A stretch of 30,327 nt of DNA from CBCYMI01 sp965183855 (GTDB taxonomy: Bacteria > Pseudomonadota > Alphaproteobacteria > Caulobacterales > Maricaulaceae). Shown piece by piece: positions 17,342 through 27,034 of this stretch. How positions within the stretch are numbered: position 1 is the first letter of the stretch; every line of letters starts with the position of its first letter. The stretch spans positions 1 through 30,327 of the forward strand of contig CBCYMI010000038.1 of assembly GCA_965183855.1 (NCBI GenBank). The letters are read 5' to 3'. A program made the translations under genes and the position numbers. The notes under the pieces were generated by a model that did no database searches, was not told the DNA's origin, and saw only the letters and a list, made by a program, of their open reading frames with translations.

Positions 17342-19454
17342 ATGAAAAAAAACCTTACCCCTTCTCTTCAGAATATTAAAAAAAACCAGAAACTGGAAGG
17401 AGGAAGAGCATTTAAATTACACTCTGAATTTAAACCAGATGGAGATCAACCAGAGGCAATTAGAGATCTGGCAAATCATCTGGAACAGGGAGAATACAAT
17501 CAGATTTTGTTAGGAGTTACGGGATCTGGAAAAACATTTACCATGGCGAAAATTATTGAACAATTACAAAGATCTGCTTTAATCCTTGCCCCAAATAAAA
17601 CTCTGGCTGCACAGTTATATGAGGAGTTTAAAGGTTTTTTTCCAAAAAACTCGGTTGAGTATTTTGTTTCATATTATGATTATTATCAACCAGAGGCTTA
17701 TGTCGCAAAAACAGATACTTATATAGAAAAAGATGCATCCATTAATGAGCAGATTGACCGAATGCGACATTCTGCAACGCGTGCGATTTTAGAACGAGAT
17801 GATGTGATTATTATTGCTTCTGTATCATGTATTTATGGAATTGGAGCCGTTGAGACATATTCTGAAATGGTTATTGATTTAAATAAGGGAGAAGTGATAG
17901 AGCCACAAAAGATTATAAAATCCTTGGTTGCCATGCAATATCAACGAAATGATCAAAACTTTGTCAGAGGGCATTTTCGAGTAAGAGGAGATATTTTGGA
18001 AATATTTCCTGCTCATTTGGAAGACAGGGCATGGAGGGTTTCATTTTTTGGAGATGAAATTGAAGTTATTCAGGAATTTGATCCGCTGACAGGGTCGCTT
18101 GAGTTAACACATGAAAAAATCAGAATTTATGCAAATTCACATTATGTAACGCCAAGACCAACACTTACACAAGCAATGCATTATATTAAACAGGAATTAA
18201 AGACACGTCTTGAAGTATTAGAACAAGAAGGTAAATTTGTAGAGGCACAAAGATTATCCCAAAGAACCCAGTTTGATCTTGAAATGCTTGAAGTAACGGG
18301 ACATTGTTCTGGAATCGAGAATTATTCAAGGTATTTAACAGGAAGAGAGGCAGGAAAAGCACCACCTAATTTATTTGAATATATTCCTGAGAATGCCATT
18401 TTATTTGTTGATGAATCCCATGTTACAATTCCGCAATTAGGAGGCATGTACCGAGGAGATTTTAATCGGAAAACAACCTTAAGCGAACATGGATTTCGAT
18501 TGCCTTCTTGTGTTGATAACAGACCGTTGAAATTTGAAGAATGGGATAAAATGAGACCACAAACCATTTTTGTATCTGCAACACCTGGGAAATGGGAATT
18601 TGAACAGACAGGTGGTGTTTTTGTTGAACAGATCATCCGCCCAACAGGTTTAGTAGACCCAGAAATAGATATTCGTCCTGTTAGCAAAAATGGTTTTTCT
18701 CAGGTTGATGATATTATTTTTGAGGTTAGAAATAATGCTCAGCAGGGATTTAGAACATTGATTACTGTGCTGACCAAACGTATGGCAGAAGATTTAACAG
18801 AATATATGCATGAACAGAATATTAAAGTACGTTATATGCATTCAGATATTGATACACTTGAGCGAATTGAGATTATCAGAGAGTTAAGATTGGGTGTTTT
18901 TGATGTTCTCATTGGAATTAATCTGTTAAGAGAAGGGCTTGATATTCCAGAATGTTCTCTGGTTGCAATTTTGGATGCTGACAAAGAAGGGTTTTTACGA
19001 TCAGAAACTTCTCTTATTCAGACGATAGGGAGAGCTGCAAGACATGAAAAAAGGACGTGTTTTATTATATGCAGATAAAATAACCAATTCAATTAAAAGA
19101 GCAGTAGAAGAGACAGAGCGACGCCGTAAAAAACAAATATTATATAATCAAAAACATCATATTACCCCGATGAGTACGCATAGAAAAATAACAGAGAATT
19201 TTCATCAGGAAGCAGAATATTCTCAACCTGCTCATTCTGATGATTTACTTTATGCGGCTTCTGGAGAGCAGGAAGTCTATCAGGCTGAAATGCTCAGTGA
19301 AGCGAAGCTCAAAGAGATTGAGGCAAAAATGTATCAAGCGGCTGAAAACCTTGAATTTGAAGAGGCTATGCGATTGAGAGATTTGTTGAATCAGTTAAAA
19401 AAACAGGATTTGCTTACAAAAAATGATAGATTCTCTATTGGCAAGATGTCATAG
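17342..19454 (+). CDS. uvrB: Excinuclease ABC subunit UvrB, frame disrupted at 19047-19052
   Basis: UvrB is the damage-verifying helicase-like subunit of nucleotide excision repair. From the ATG at 17342 the product starts MKKNLTPSLQ and has Walker A G-V-T-G-S-G-K-T (58-65), the damage-gripping beta hairpin with Y-Y-D-Y-Y-Q-P-E-A-Y, the D-E-S-H box, and motif VI Q-T-I-G-R-A-A-R. Right after motif VI the frame ends at 19078, while the rest (G-R-V-L-L-Y-A-D-K-I, and a C-terminal UVR motif for UvrA/UvrC contact) continues in the +1 frame to 19454. Removing one A from a run of six A (19047-19052) restores R-H-E-K-G-R-V-L and a 703-residue protein. As written, the product would lose its last 130 or so residues. 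An in-frame TTG at 17315 is a less likely start. Confidence 0.93.
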
Positions 19455-19724
19455 AACTCGGTTCGCTTCTTCTTGGTAAGAGTTAAGAGCTCATTTAGTT
19501 AAGGTGTTATTTGTAAAAAGCTTAAACTTTATCTTATATAAAATATAAAGAATATTTTTTGAATGAGTGTATTGTTTTTCCAGACATGATATCACTTAGA
19601 ATAAAAGAAGAAAAACAGCCAAAAAAATAGAATAAATTCGTTCTAATTTGGATGCTTATCTGATCTAGCTGAAGCCTGGTTTTTTGTAATTATCCTCAAT
19701 AATGTATCATAAATGAACCGAGTT
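19455..19724. repeat. 10-base inverted repeat enclosing 250 bases
   Basis: AACTCGGTTC at 19455-19464 and its exact complement GAACCGAGTT at 19715-19724. The left copy begins directly after the uvrB stop codon. The repeats are half G+C in an AT-rich gap, so a chance match is unlikely. The enclosed DNA shows no transposase. It could be a small insertion remnant or the closing stem of a long folded RNA; no flanking direct repeat is evident. Confidence 0.4.
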
Positions 19725-19820
19725 TAGAGATTTGGGTTTGTTCTGTATGGATATGAATATAGATAGAATTTGATTTTAGAAAATCGTCTTCTACACCTAA
19801 AAACTTTCTATAAAAACAAG

Positions 19821-19846
19821 CAAGACCTTTTATGATCTTGTTTTTT
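19821..19846 (+). terminator. Weak rho-independent terminator in the uvrB-oxidoreductase gap
   Basis: CAAGA (19821-19825) pairs with TCTTG (19836-19840), followed at once by six T (19841-19846). The stem is only five pairs with a ten-base loop. It is nearly 370 bases past uvrB, so what it ends is unclear: a long uvrB tail or an unnoticed transcript. Confidence 0.4.
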
Positions 19847-20222
19847 CCAAAAAATGGAGGATGAAATAAATCGATTATATATTCGGTTCTTGACTTTGAA
19901 TTTTATTTTTAATGATCAAAAATAATATTTAATAAAACTCATACTTTAACATTCTTTAATATATTTTTATACAATTGAATTCTGATTTTGAAACGGGTAT
20001 GTTTTTGTCGTTAGGCTATTTAATGGAAACGCAATCTTATTTTAGCAAAACATCAAACCTTTAAAACGGTTATTTTAACTTGTTAAAAAAGGAAAGAATG
20101 CTTGCCAGGATTATCTTATCCTATCCTCTTAGAAAAGCTCACGCTTCACTCTAATCGAAAGTAGAACTTGCTTTTTTAAACATAAAATATAAAATTACAT
20201 CATTAAGCTACACTTTTTACGT

Positions 20223-20289
20223 ATTGATATAAATAATATAATATCAATGCCTCCTTGTTGTTTAATTGTCATGTTTTGAACAATTAAAC
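20223..20289. promoter_or_regulatory. Two dyads in the oxidoreductase promoter/leader
   Basis: ATTGATAT (20223-20230) with ATATCAAT (20241-20248) brackets a TATAAT at 20237-20242, as an operator overlapping the -10 would. Eleven bases on, GTTTAATTGT (20260-20269) and ACAATTAAAC (20280-20289) form a perfect 10-pair stem with a 10-base loop in the leader, followed by GAGTC (20290-20294). Regulation by a dimeric factor or by RNA structure is plausible. Confidence 0.45.
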
Positions 20290-20324
20290 GAGTCTGATGT
20301 TTCAAACTTTTAGGAGTTTTATTT

Positions 20325-23300
20325 ATGGATCTTTGCCAAACGATAGCGCTTGAGGATAAATATAAACTAAAAACAGGTCATGTATTTATTACGGGCGTGC
20401 AGGCTCTGGTACGTCTGCCAATGGATCAATATAGAATGGATCAAAGTCGAGGGTTAAAGACAGCTGGTTTTATCTCTGGTTATCGGGGCTCTCCTTTGGG
20501 AGGGTTTGATCAGCAAATTTACGGGGCGTCAGATTTTCTTGATAAATGCAATATTGTTTTTAAAGAAGGGTTAAATGAAGACCTTGCAGCCAGTGCTGTT
20601 TGGGGAAGTCAGATGACTTCTTTATTTGAAGGAGCAAATTACCAGGGTGTGTTTGGTTTATGGTATGGAAAAGCGCCTGGCGTTGATCGTAGTGGAGATG
20701 TTTTTAAACATGCTAATTTTGCAGGAACGTCTCCTTATGGAGGCGTGCTTGCCATTGCTGGTGATGATCCAACTTGTAAATCTTCTACATTGCCTTCTCA
20801 GTCTGAATTTGCCTTTATGGATGCAGAAATACCAATTTTATGTCCATCCAATATACAAGCAGTACTTGATTATGGTCTTTATGGTTGGGCATTATCTAGA
20901 TTTTCAGGACTTTGGGTTGGTATGATTGCACTTGCAGATAATATGGATTCAGCCGCTGTTTGTAATATAGATCCAAATCGGTTTAAGATTTCATTGGCCT
21001 GAATTTCATTTTCCTGAAAAAGGGGTTCATATTCGGCGTCATGACCTTCCTTTACAAAAAGAATACCGTTTGCGCAATGCTAGGTTGCCAGCGGTTGAAG
21101 CTTTTGTTAAACATAATAAGCTTAATAAACTTATCTTGGAAAGTCGAAACCCAAGAATAGGAATTATTACGATTGGACAGGCAAGTTGTGATGTATTTGA
21201 AGCATTAAACTGCCTTGGTATTTCTCATCAGCAAGCGACAGATTTAGGACTTTCCATTTATAAAATAGCCATGCCATGGCCTTTGGTAAGAGAAGATATC
21301 GAATCTTTTGCAAAAGGATTAGAGACAATTTTAATTGTTGAACAAAAGCGTCCTTTTCTTGAACAGCAAATTCGCTCTGTTCTTTATGATTTAAAATCAA
21401 TGCATGCTCCACAAATATTAGGAAAACTGGGGCGTCTTCCTGTCTTAAAAAACACATATGTTAATTCTATTTTAGATTTAATGCAGGTTATACTGGATTT
21501 ATTGCCACAAGGATCTCATCGTAAGCATGCGATTAGAGTTTTGGATGATTTTCAAAATCATATGAAACAAAAAAGAGATAGATTAGATAATCGTCTACCT
21601 TATTTCTGTTCTGGGTGCCCACATAATATTTCAACACAATTGCCAGATCAATCAAGAGCGCTTGCAGGAATTGGGTGTCATTATATTGCAAATTTTCATG
21701 ATAAAAACACAGATATGACCAGTCATATGGGAGCAGAAGGAGTTTCATGGATTGGTCAATCTCCTTTTACAAGTGAAGAACATATTTTTGTTAATTTGGG
21801 TGATGGAACCTATTCACATTCAGGCTCTTTGGCAATTCGAGCCTCTGTTGCTGCAGGTACAAATATTACCTATAAATTGTTATATAATGATGCTGTTGCT
21901 ATGACGGGTGGGCAATCAGTTGATATGAAAGCAAAAGATATTTCCCATATTTTGCGACAATTAAAGTCAGAAGGAGTAGAACATATTGCTGTTGTAACTG
22001 ATTCTATCAGGAAATATAGTACTATTTATCTTCCTAAGGGCATCCCTGTTTTTCATAGAAGACAAATGCTGGATGTTGAACAGAGATTTACACGTAAAAA
22101 AGGGATCTCTGTTATTGTTTATGATCAAATGTGTGCAACAGAAAAGCGTAGAAAACGTAAACGAAATCTTCTTCCAGAAGCAGAATGGAAACCTTTTATC
22201 AATCAGAATGTTTGTGAAAATTGTGGAGATTGTACATCTATTTCAAAATGTATTTCTGTTGAAACAGTTGAGACGGCATTTGGATTAAAAAAACATATTA
22301 ATCAAACGAATTGCAATCAGGATATGAGTTGTGTTGATGGTTTTTGCCCTTCGTTTGTGATGGTCAATAATAATGAACTTAAAATAGATTTAACCAGAGC
22401 AAATACGTTATTAAAAACAGATATTCCTATTCCTGGAATTAAAAAACCAACTGAGATTTATAATATTGTTTTTACGGGAATAGGTGGAGCTGGGGTAACA
22501 ACGATTGCTGCGATTTTGGCGATGGCGGCTCATATTGATGATTTGAATGTAACGACGAATGATATGACGGGATTAGCACAAAAGGGAGGGGCTGTTTTTT
22601 CACATGTCAGGATTGCAGATAAAACAAATACTGCTTTTGTTGGTGGTAAGATTCCACTTAAGCAGGCTGATATTTTAATTGCAGGAGATTTAATTGTTTC
22701 CATATCAGATGAAATTTATCCTCTCTTATCCACACAAAGAACAAAAGCTGTTTTAAATCAGAATATTGTGGCAAATTCTGAGGTTGTCTTTAATCGGGAT
22801 AAATCGTTTTCTCCAGAAATATATCTTGATAAATTTGTATCTTTGGTTTCAGAACAAGATTTTTTTCAAGCTCAGAAAATATCAGAGATATTATTGGGGG
22901 ATGGAATTTATACAAATATGATTTTATTGGGGTTTTCATGGCAGAAGGGTTGGATTCCTATTTCATATCAAGCCATAAAAACAGCTCTGGTTTAAATCGC
23001 GTTGGGCTGGAAACAAATAGGAAAGCATTTGAATTGGGACGTCTTGCTGCCTATGACCCTGACAAAATAAAATCTGTTATTTTATCAGGTCAAAAATCAG
23101 AAAGAAAATTGCCGAAAACGCTAGATGAAATACGGCAACATAGAATTCATTTTTTAACGGCATATCAAAATCAGAGCTATGCAGAACAATATTCTCGCTT
23201 GGTTGATCTTGTTTTACAAAAAGAGCAAGAAATAGGTGTTAGAAAATCTGATTTAAGCAAATCTGTTGCGATTTATTATGCAAAATTAATGGCTTATAAA

Positions 23301-23774
23301 GATGAATATGAAATTGCAAGACTATATTTAAAGACAGATTTTTTAAAGGATTTAAAACGCAAGGTTTCTGGCAAATTTAAATTTAAAATTTATCTGGCTC
23401 CTCCAGTTATTACCTCTCAATCAGATAAAAAAGGAAGACCTGTAAAACAAAGCTATGGTTCTTGGATATTGTTTATATTTAAGTTATTGGTTTTGATGAA
23501 GGGGCTAAGAGGAAGCTTGTTTGATCCTTTTGGCTGGGTGAAAGAACGGAAGATGGAAAGACAATTAATAGATAGCTATCAAAAAGATATTCAGATCTTA
23601 TTGAAAGATTTGAGTAAAGAAAATTATGATTTAGCCATTCAAATTGCTAGACTTCCAGATCAAATAAGAGGATTTGGCTATATTAAAAAAAGAGCTGTAA
23701 ATAAATCGGTCATGGAAGCAAAAAAACTATGGCAGAAATGGAAACGATCTTTAAATGATGGAGAGTTTCAATAA
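20325..23774 (+). CDS. Fused indolepyruvate ferredoxin oxidoreductase, frame disrupted twice
   Basis: This enzyme family oxidatively decarboxylates aryl-pyruvates or related 2-oxo acids to acyl-CoA with thiamine diphosphate, Fe-S clusters and ferredoxin. Three pieces in changing frames make one roughly 1149-residue protein. Positions 20325-21002 hold the N-terminal thiamine-pyrimidine domain ('GYRGSPLGGFD'). The second piece, frame restored from about 20990 to 22995, holds the thiamine-binding domain (G-D-G-T-Y-S-H-S-G), a Cys-rich Fe-S segment (C-E-N-C-G-D-C) and the gamma domain (G-I-G-G-A-G-V-T-T). The third, to 23774, is the DUF6537-like C-terminal domain ('KLMAYKDEYEIARLY', 'IRGFGYIK'). 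The first break is one extra T near 20989-20995; the second is one missing T near 22991-22993. AGGAG precedes the ATG. It is either a pseudogene in the making or the site of two sequence errors. Confidence 0.88.
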
Positions 23775-23801
23775 ATTAACGGATGAAATAATATTTTAAA
23801 A

Positions 23802-23820
23802 TCTGAATTTCAGAGTTTTT
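23802..23820 (+). terminator. Terminator after the oxidoreductase gene
   Basis: TCTGA (23802-23806), a three-base loop, TCAGA (23810-23814), then G and five T to 23820. The short stem with a U-run sits 28 bases past the stop codon, in the gap facing the convergent fumC. Confidence 0.5.
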
Positions 23821-23851
23821 AATCAGGCAGACGTAATGCTTTTAAACAGAT

Positions 23852-25240
23852 TTAAGGTTTGATCATGGTTTCAGGATTCATAATGTGATCAAATTCTTTT
23901 TCGTCCATAAGTCCTAATTTTAGAGTTTCTTCACGTAATGTTGTCCCATTTTTATGAGCCTGTTTTGCGATTTCTGCAGCACGGTCATACCCAATTTTTG
24001 GTGCTAAAGCTGTCACCAGCATTAATGAGCGTTCAACTAGTTTTTGAATATGTTCTTTGTTTGCACGGATTCCAGCTAAACAGTTATCTGTAAAACTGAT
24101 ACAAGCATCAGACATTAATCTGATAGATTGTAGCATATTATATAATAAAACAGGCTTATAGACATTTAGCTCTAAATGTCCTTGAGAGCCTGCAAAAGAG
24201 ATTGTTGTATGATTACCCATGATTTGCGCACATACCATTGTCATTGCTTCACATTGTGTTGGATTGACTTTTCCTGGCATGATAGAAGATCCTGGTTCAT
24301 TCGCTGGAAGTTCTATTTCTCCAAGACCGCTTCTTGGACCTGAGCCTAATAGTCTGATATCATTTGCAATTTTAAACAAGGAGACCGCAATGGTGTTTAT
24401 CACACCATGAACGGAAACATAGGAATCATGGGCTGCCAATGCTTCAAATTTATTTTCTGCGCTGATAAAAGGTAAATGAGTTGTTTTTGCAACATAATCA
24501 GCAAAACATTTTGCAAATTCCGGCTTGCTATTAAGACCTGTTCCAACTGCGGTGCCTCCCTGAGCGAGAGGATAAATCTCTGTTAATACAGATTTGAGAC
24601 GTTTTATTCCCTGTTTGATTTGTTGTTGATAGCCAGAGAATTCCTGTCCAAGTGTTAGAGGGGTTGCATCCTGTAAATGCGTTCTTCCTATTTTAATAAT
24701 ATTAGAAAATTCTTGTTGCTTTTTTGTAAGTGTTTTATGCAAATGCTCGAGCGCAGGGATTAATCTGGTTATAATCTCTTCTGTTGCAGCAATATGCATT
24801 ACGGTTGGAAAGGTATCATTAGAGGATTGTCCATGATTAACATGGTCATTTGGATGAACAGGAGATTTGGTGCCGATTTTTCCATTAAGCTGTTGAATTG
24901 CAAGATTTGCAATGACCTCATTTGCATTCATATTTGTCTGAGTGCCAGATCCTGTTTGCCAAATGACTAATGGAAAATGATCATTATATTGACCTTTTAT
25001 AATTTTTTCTGCTGATATGATAATCGCATCTGCAATCTGATCTGGAATTGATTTTAACTGTTTATTAGCCTGAGCGGCTGATTTTTTAACAATACCCAAA
25101 GCTCTGATAACGGGCTCTGGCATTGTTTCAACGCCAATTTTAAAGTTTTTCAATGATCTTTGTGTTTGAGCTCCCCATAATTTATGGGCAGGAACTTCAA
25201 TTTCTCCAAAACTATCTTCTTCAATTCGTGTATTTGACAT
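23852..25240 (-). CDS. fumC: Class II fumarate hydratase
   Basis: FumC interconverts fumarate and malate in the citric acid cycle; class II enzymes need no Fe-S cluster and resist oxidation. The 462 residues carry 'TGSGTQTNMNANEV' (96-109), the substrate-binding H-P-N-D-H-V-N-H-G-Q-S-S-N-D (129-142), catalytic 'GRTHLQDATPLTLGQ' with His188, and the lyase signature G-S-S-I-M-P-G-K-V-N-P (318-328). Length and motifs are complete and the frame is intact. It is convergent with the oxidoreductase gene and heads a run of minus-strand genes with the LOG gene upstream. The presence of a superoxide dismutase nearby fits an aerobic life style. Confidence 0.96.
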   Translation of the reverse strand: MSNTRIEEDSFGEIEVPAHKLWGAQTQRSLKNFKIGVETMPEPVIRALGIVKKSAAQANKQLKSIPDQIADAIIISAEKIIKGQYNDHFPLVIWQTGSGTQTNMNANEVIANLAIQQLNGKIGTKSPVHPNDHVNHGQSSNDTFPTVMHIAATEEIITRLIPALEHLHKTLTKKQQEFSNIIKIGRTHLQDATPLTLGQEFSGYQQQIKQGIKRLKSVLTEIYPLAQGGTAVGTGLNSKPEFAKCFADYVAKTTHLPFISAENKFEALAAHDSYVSVHGVINTIAVSLFKIANDIRLLGSGPRSGLGEIELPANEPGSSIMPGKVNPTQCEAMTMVCAQIMGNHTTISFAGSQGHLELNVYKPVLLYNMLQSIRLMSDACISFTDNCLAGIRANKEHIQKLVERSLMLVTALAPKIGYDRAAEIAKQAHKNGTTLREETLKLGLMDEKEFDHIMNPETMIKP

Positions 25241-25301
25241 GATATACTCTTAATAATATTTTCTTATTTCTGTTTAGAATCCAGCTATTCATGTAATATA
25301 T

Positions 25302-25327
25302 AAAAAATAAAAAAACTCAAACAGTTT
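25302..25327 (-). terminator. Terminator after the LOG-family gene
   Basis: On the minus strand, AAACT (25327 to 25323), a GTTTG loop, AGTTT (25317 to 25313), then a tract of T broken by one A. It lies just beyond the LOG stop codon and before fumC, so fumC likely has its own promoter. Confidence 0.45.
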
Positions 25328-25337
25328 ATTTTAATGA

Positions 25338-25925
25338 TCAGCTTTGATGAATAAAGTCAGGTTGTTTGGTTTGATTAAATCTCGTTTTTATATATGTAAA
25401 AGCATTTTTTATTGAATGTGTATAGTATAGATGATCTATTGTTTTTTGGTTGGCAAATTTATGTTTGACCATATGCTCAATAAGTTTTTTTAAAGGAAAC
25501 CAATATTGATCTTCTGATAGACAAACAATGGGTTTTTGATGAAGATCCAGGATAGACCAGCTTAAAACTTCAATGGTTTCTTCAAGTGTTCCAATTCCAC
25601 CAGGTAAAACCAGAAAAGCGTCTGATTCATGATACATAATTTGTTTGCGTTGATGCATATTATCAACAAGGCGATGAGGAACTTCGTCATAGAGTTGTTC
25701 TATTTTCAGGAGAAATTTGGGCATAATTCCCAATACATCTCCACCTGCATTATTTGCAGCGCTTGCAGCAGCTCCCATTAATCCAATTTTCCCCCCACCA
25801 TAGACAAAACGCCAGGATTGTTGTGCAATCATTTTTCCTGTTTTTTGAGCAAAAGAAAGATATTTTTGATCAATATGAGGAGAAGCACCGCAAAAAACAC
25901 ATATTGATTTTTGTTTCACTGGCAT
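25338..25925 (-). CDS. LOG family protein (TIGR00730 type)
   Basis: The 195-residue product belongs to the lysine-decarboxylase-like/LOG family, cytoplasmic enzymes that release the base from nucleoside 5'-monophosphates; plant and some bacterial members make active cytokinin. It shows the Rossmann start 'SICVFCGAS', a G-G-G-K-I-G-L-M-G loop (about residues 44-52) and the family motif P-G-G-I-G-T-L-E-E (about 107-115), with the catalytic Glu. Length is usual. The bacterial role is often nucleotide salvage or unknown, so the cytokinin name should not be taken literally. It lies between fumC and sodB, all on the minus strand. Confidence 0.9.
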   Translation of the reverse strand: MPVKQKSICVFCGASPHIDQKYLSFAQKTGKMIAQQSWRFVYGGGKIGLMGAAASAANNAGGDVLGIMPKFLLKIEQLYDEVPHRLVDNMHQRKQIMYHESDAFLVLPGGIGTLEETIEVLSWSILDLHQKPIVCLSEDQYWFPLKKLIEHMVKHKFANQKTIDHLYYTHSIKNAFTYIKTRFNQTKQPDFIHQS

Positions 25926-26098
25926 GCCCTGTAAAAATAATCAATCAGATATCTTAATGATTGATCGAAAAAAGTTAACAATTCAATTATAGATTATATA
26001 TATACTATTCAGCTAGAAAAATAAATGTGATTTATTTTTATGAGATAAAAATCAATAAACATATCTGCTTTATTAAAACCAGTACTTAGAGTTTGAAC

Positions 26099-26698
26099 TT
26101 ATCTTTTGAGGTTTTGTTCTACAAAATCCCAGTTTATTAAATGATCTAGAAAAATCTCTATATAATCGGGTCGTTTGTTTTGATAATCCAGATAATAGGC
26201 ATGCTCCCAGACATCCATGGTCAGAAGAGGTTTTACATTTTCCTGAACGATTGGTGTTTCAGCATTTCCTGTTTTGGTTATTGAAAGCTTGTCACCATCA
26301 TATACGAGCCATGTCCATCCTGAACCGAATTGGGTTGCGCCTGCTGTTTTAAATTTCTGTATGAAATTCTGATAATCTCCAAAAGAGGTATTAATCAATT
26401 CTTGTAATGCTTTACTGGTTGGTGCTCCACCTTTTGGGGTCATGGAATGCCAGTAAAAAGTATGGTTCCATATTTGCGCTGCATTATTGAATATGCCAGC
26501 ATGCTCTGATTTTTCAGCAGTTTCTTTAATAATTTTTTCTAAATTATGGGTTTTAAACTCATGATTTTCAATCATAGCATTTAGATTATTGACATAGGCA
26601 GCATGGTGTTTTCCATAGTGAAATTCGAGCGTTTTAGCAGATATATATGGTTCTAATGCGTCGAGTTTATAAGGAAGGTCAGGTAGTGAAAAAGTCAT
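26099..26698 (-). CDS. sodB: Superoxide dismutase, Fe type
   Basis: SodB turns superoxide into oxygen and hydrogen peroxide in the cytoplasm. The 199 residues include all four metal ligands: His27 (H-Y-G-K-H-H), His79 (W-N-H-T-F-Y-W), Asp162 and His166 (D-V-W-E-H-A-Y-Y). Gln75 in A-A-Q-I-W-N-H is the position that marks Fe-type enzymes, as opposed to a Gln later in Mn types, so Fe is predicted. The start at 26698 is preferred to the ATG at 26704 because GGAG lies eight bases before it and only two before the other. The upstream gap of over 330 bases carries a large stem-loop that could be in its 5' leader. Confidence 0.94.
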   Translation of the reverse strand: MTFSLPDLPYKLDALEPYISAKTLEFHYGKHHAAYVNNLNAMIENHEFKTHNLEKIIKETAEKSEHAGIFNNAAQIWNHTFYWHSMTPKGGAPTSKALQELINTSFGDYQNFIQKFKTAGATQFGSGWTWLVYDGDKLSITKTGNAETPIVQENVKPLLTMDVWEHAYYLDYQNKRPDYIEIFLDHLINWDFVEQNLKR

Positions 26699-26704
26699 TA
26701 TCAT

Positions 26705-27034
26705 ATCTCCAGATTATTTTTATATCGCCTTAAATTGTATAGATAAAACTGATTAAATTATATGCAAAAGTCAAGTTTGAAAAAACAAGTTCTATCTCAG
26801 CATTGTCATTTTATATTTCATGATTTATATCATATTCTATTATTCATATGGATAAAACCCAAAAAGATTATTTTTATAAAATGCTGGCTGAGATCGATCA
26901 GGGTATATCTTGGATATATTTTACAACATTCTAATTTTATAGTCATATTTAGAGATTTATAGGATTGTTTTTTCTGCTTGTTTTGCCTTTGATCCTTAAG
27001 ACTATTTATGGGTTTGATAGGAGAGATAAAGAGG
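26705..27034. other. sodB-trmFO gap with a long stem-loop
   Basis: No credible gene. ATCTCAGC (26794-26801) pairs perfectly with GCTGAGAT (26887-26894), and after a small internal loop CATTTTATA (26807-26815) pairs with TATAAAATG (26875-26883): 17 pairs enclosing about 59 bases. On the minus strand this could lie in the sodB leader or the trmFO trailer; a run of six T follows about nine bases after the stem there. Confidence 0.45.

Larger units (their letters stand above)
19455..20324. other. 870-base gap between uvrB and the oxidoreductase gene
   Basis: No gene-like reading frame, tRNA or known RNA motif is seen on either strand. A perfect 10-base inverted repeat, AACTCGGTTC (19455-19464) and GAACCGAGTT (19715-19724), encloses 250 bases right after the uvrB stop. 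A weak terminator lies at 19821-19846. TTTTAACTTGTTAAAA is a dyad at 20073-20088. Two further dyads near the right end are described separately. It may be a decayed gene or a site of past insertion, but nothing readable remains. Confidence 0.4.

Noticed and set aside
19046..19053. A-AAA-AAG, the classic heptamer for programmed -1 ribosomal frameshifting, at the uvrB break
   Set aside because: Joining the two uvrB frames needs a +1 step (one base skipped); a -1 slip leads into the third frame, so the heptamer does not explain the gene.
26762..26962. 66-residue reading frame on the plus strand in the sodB-trmFO gap
   Set aside because: No ribosome binding site, an unlikely composition rich in Ile, Phe and His, and it coincides with the long stem-loop; it reads as chance in AT-rich DNA.
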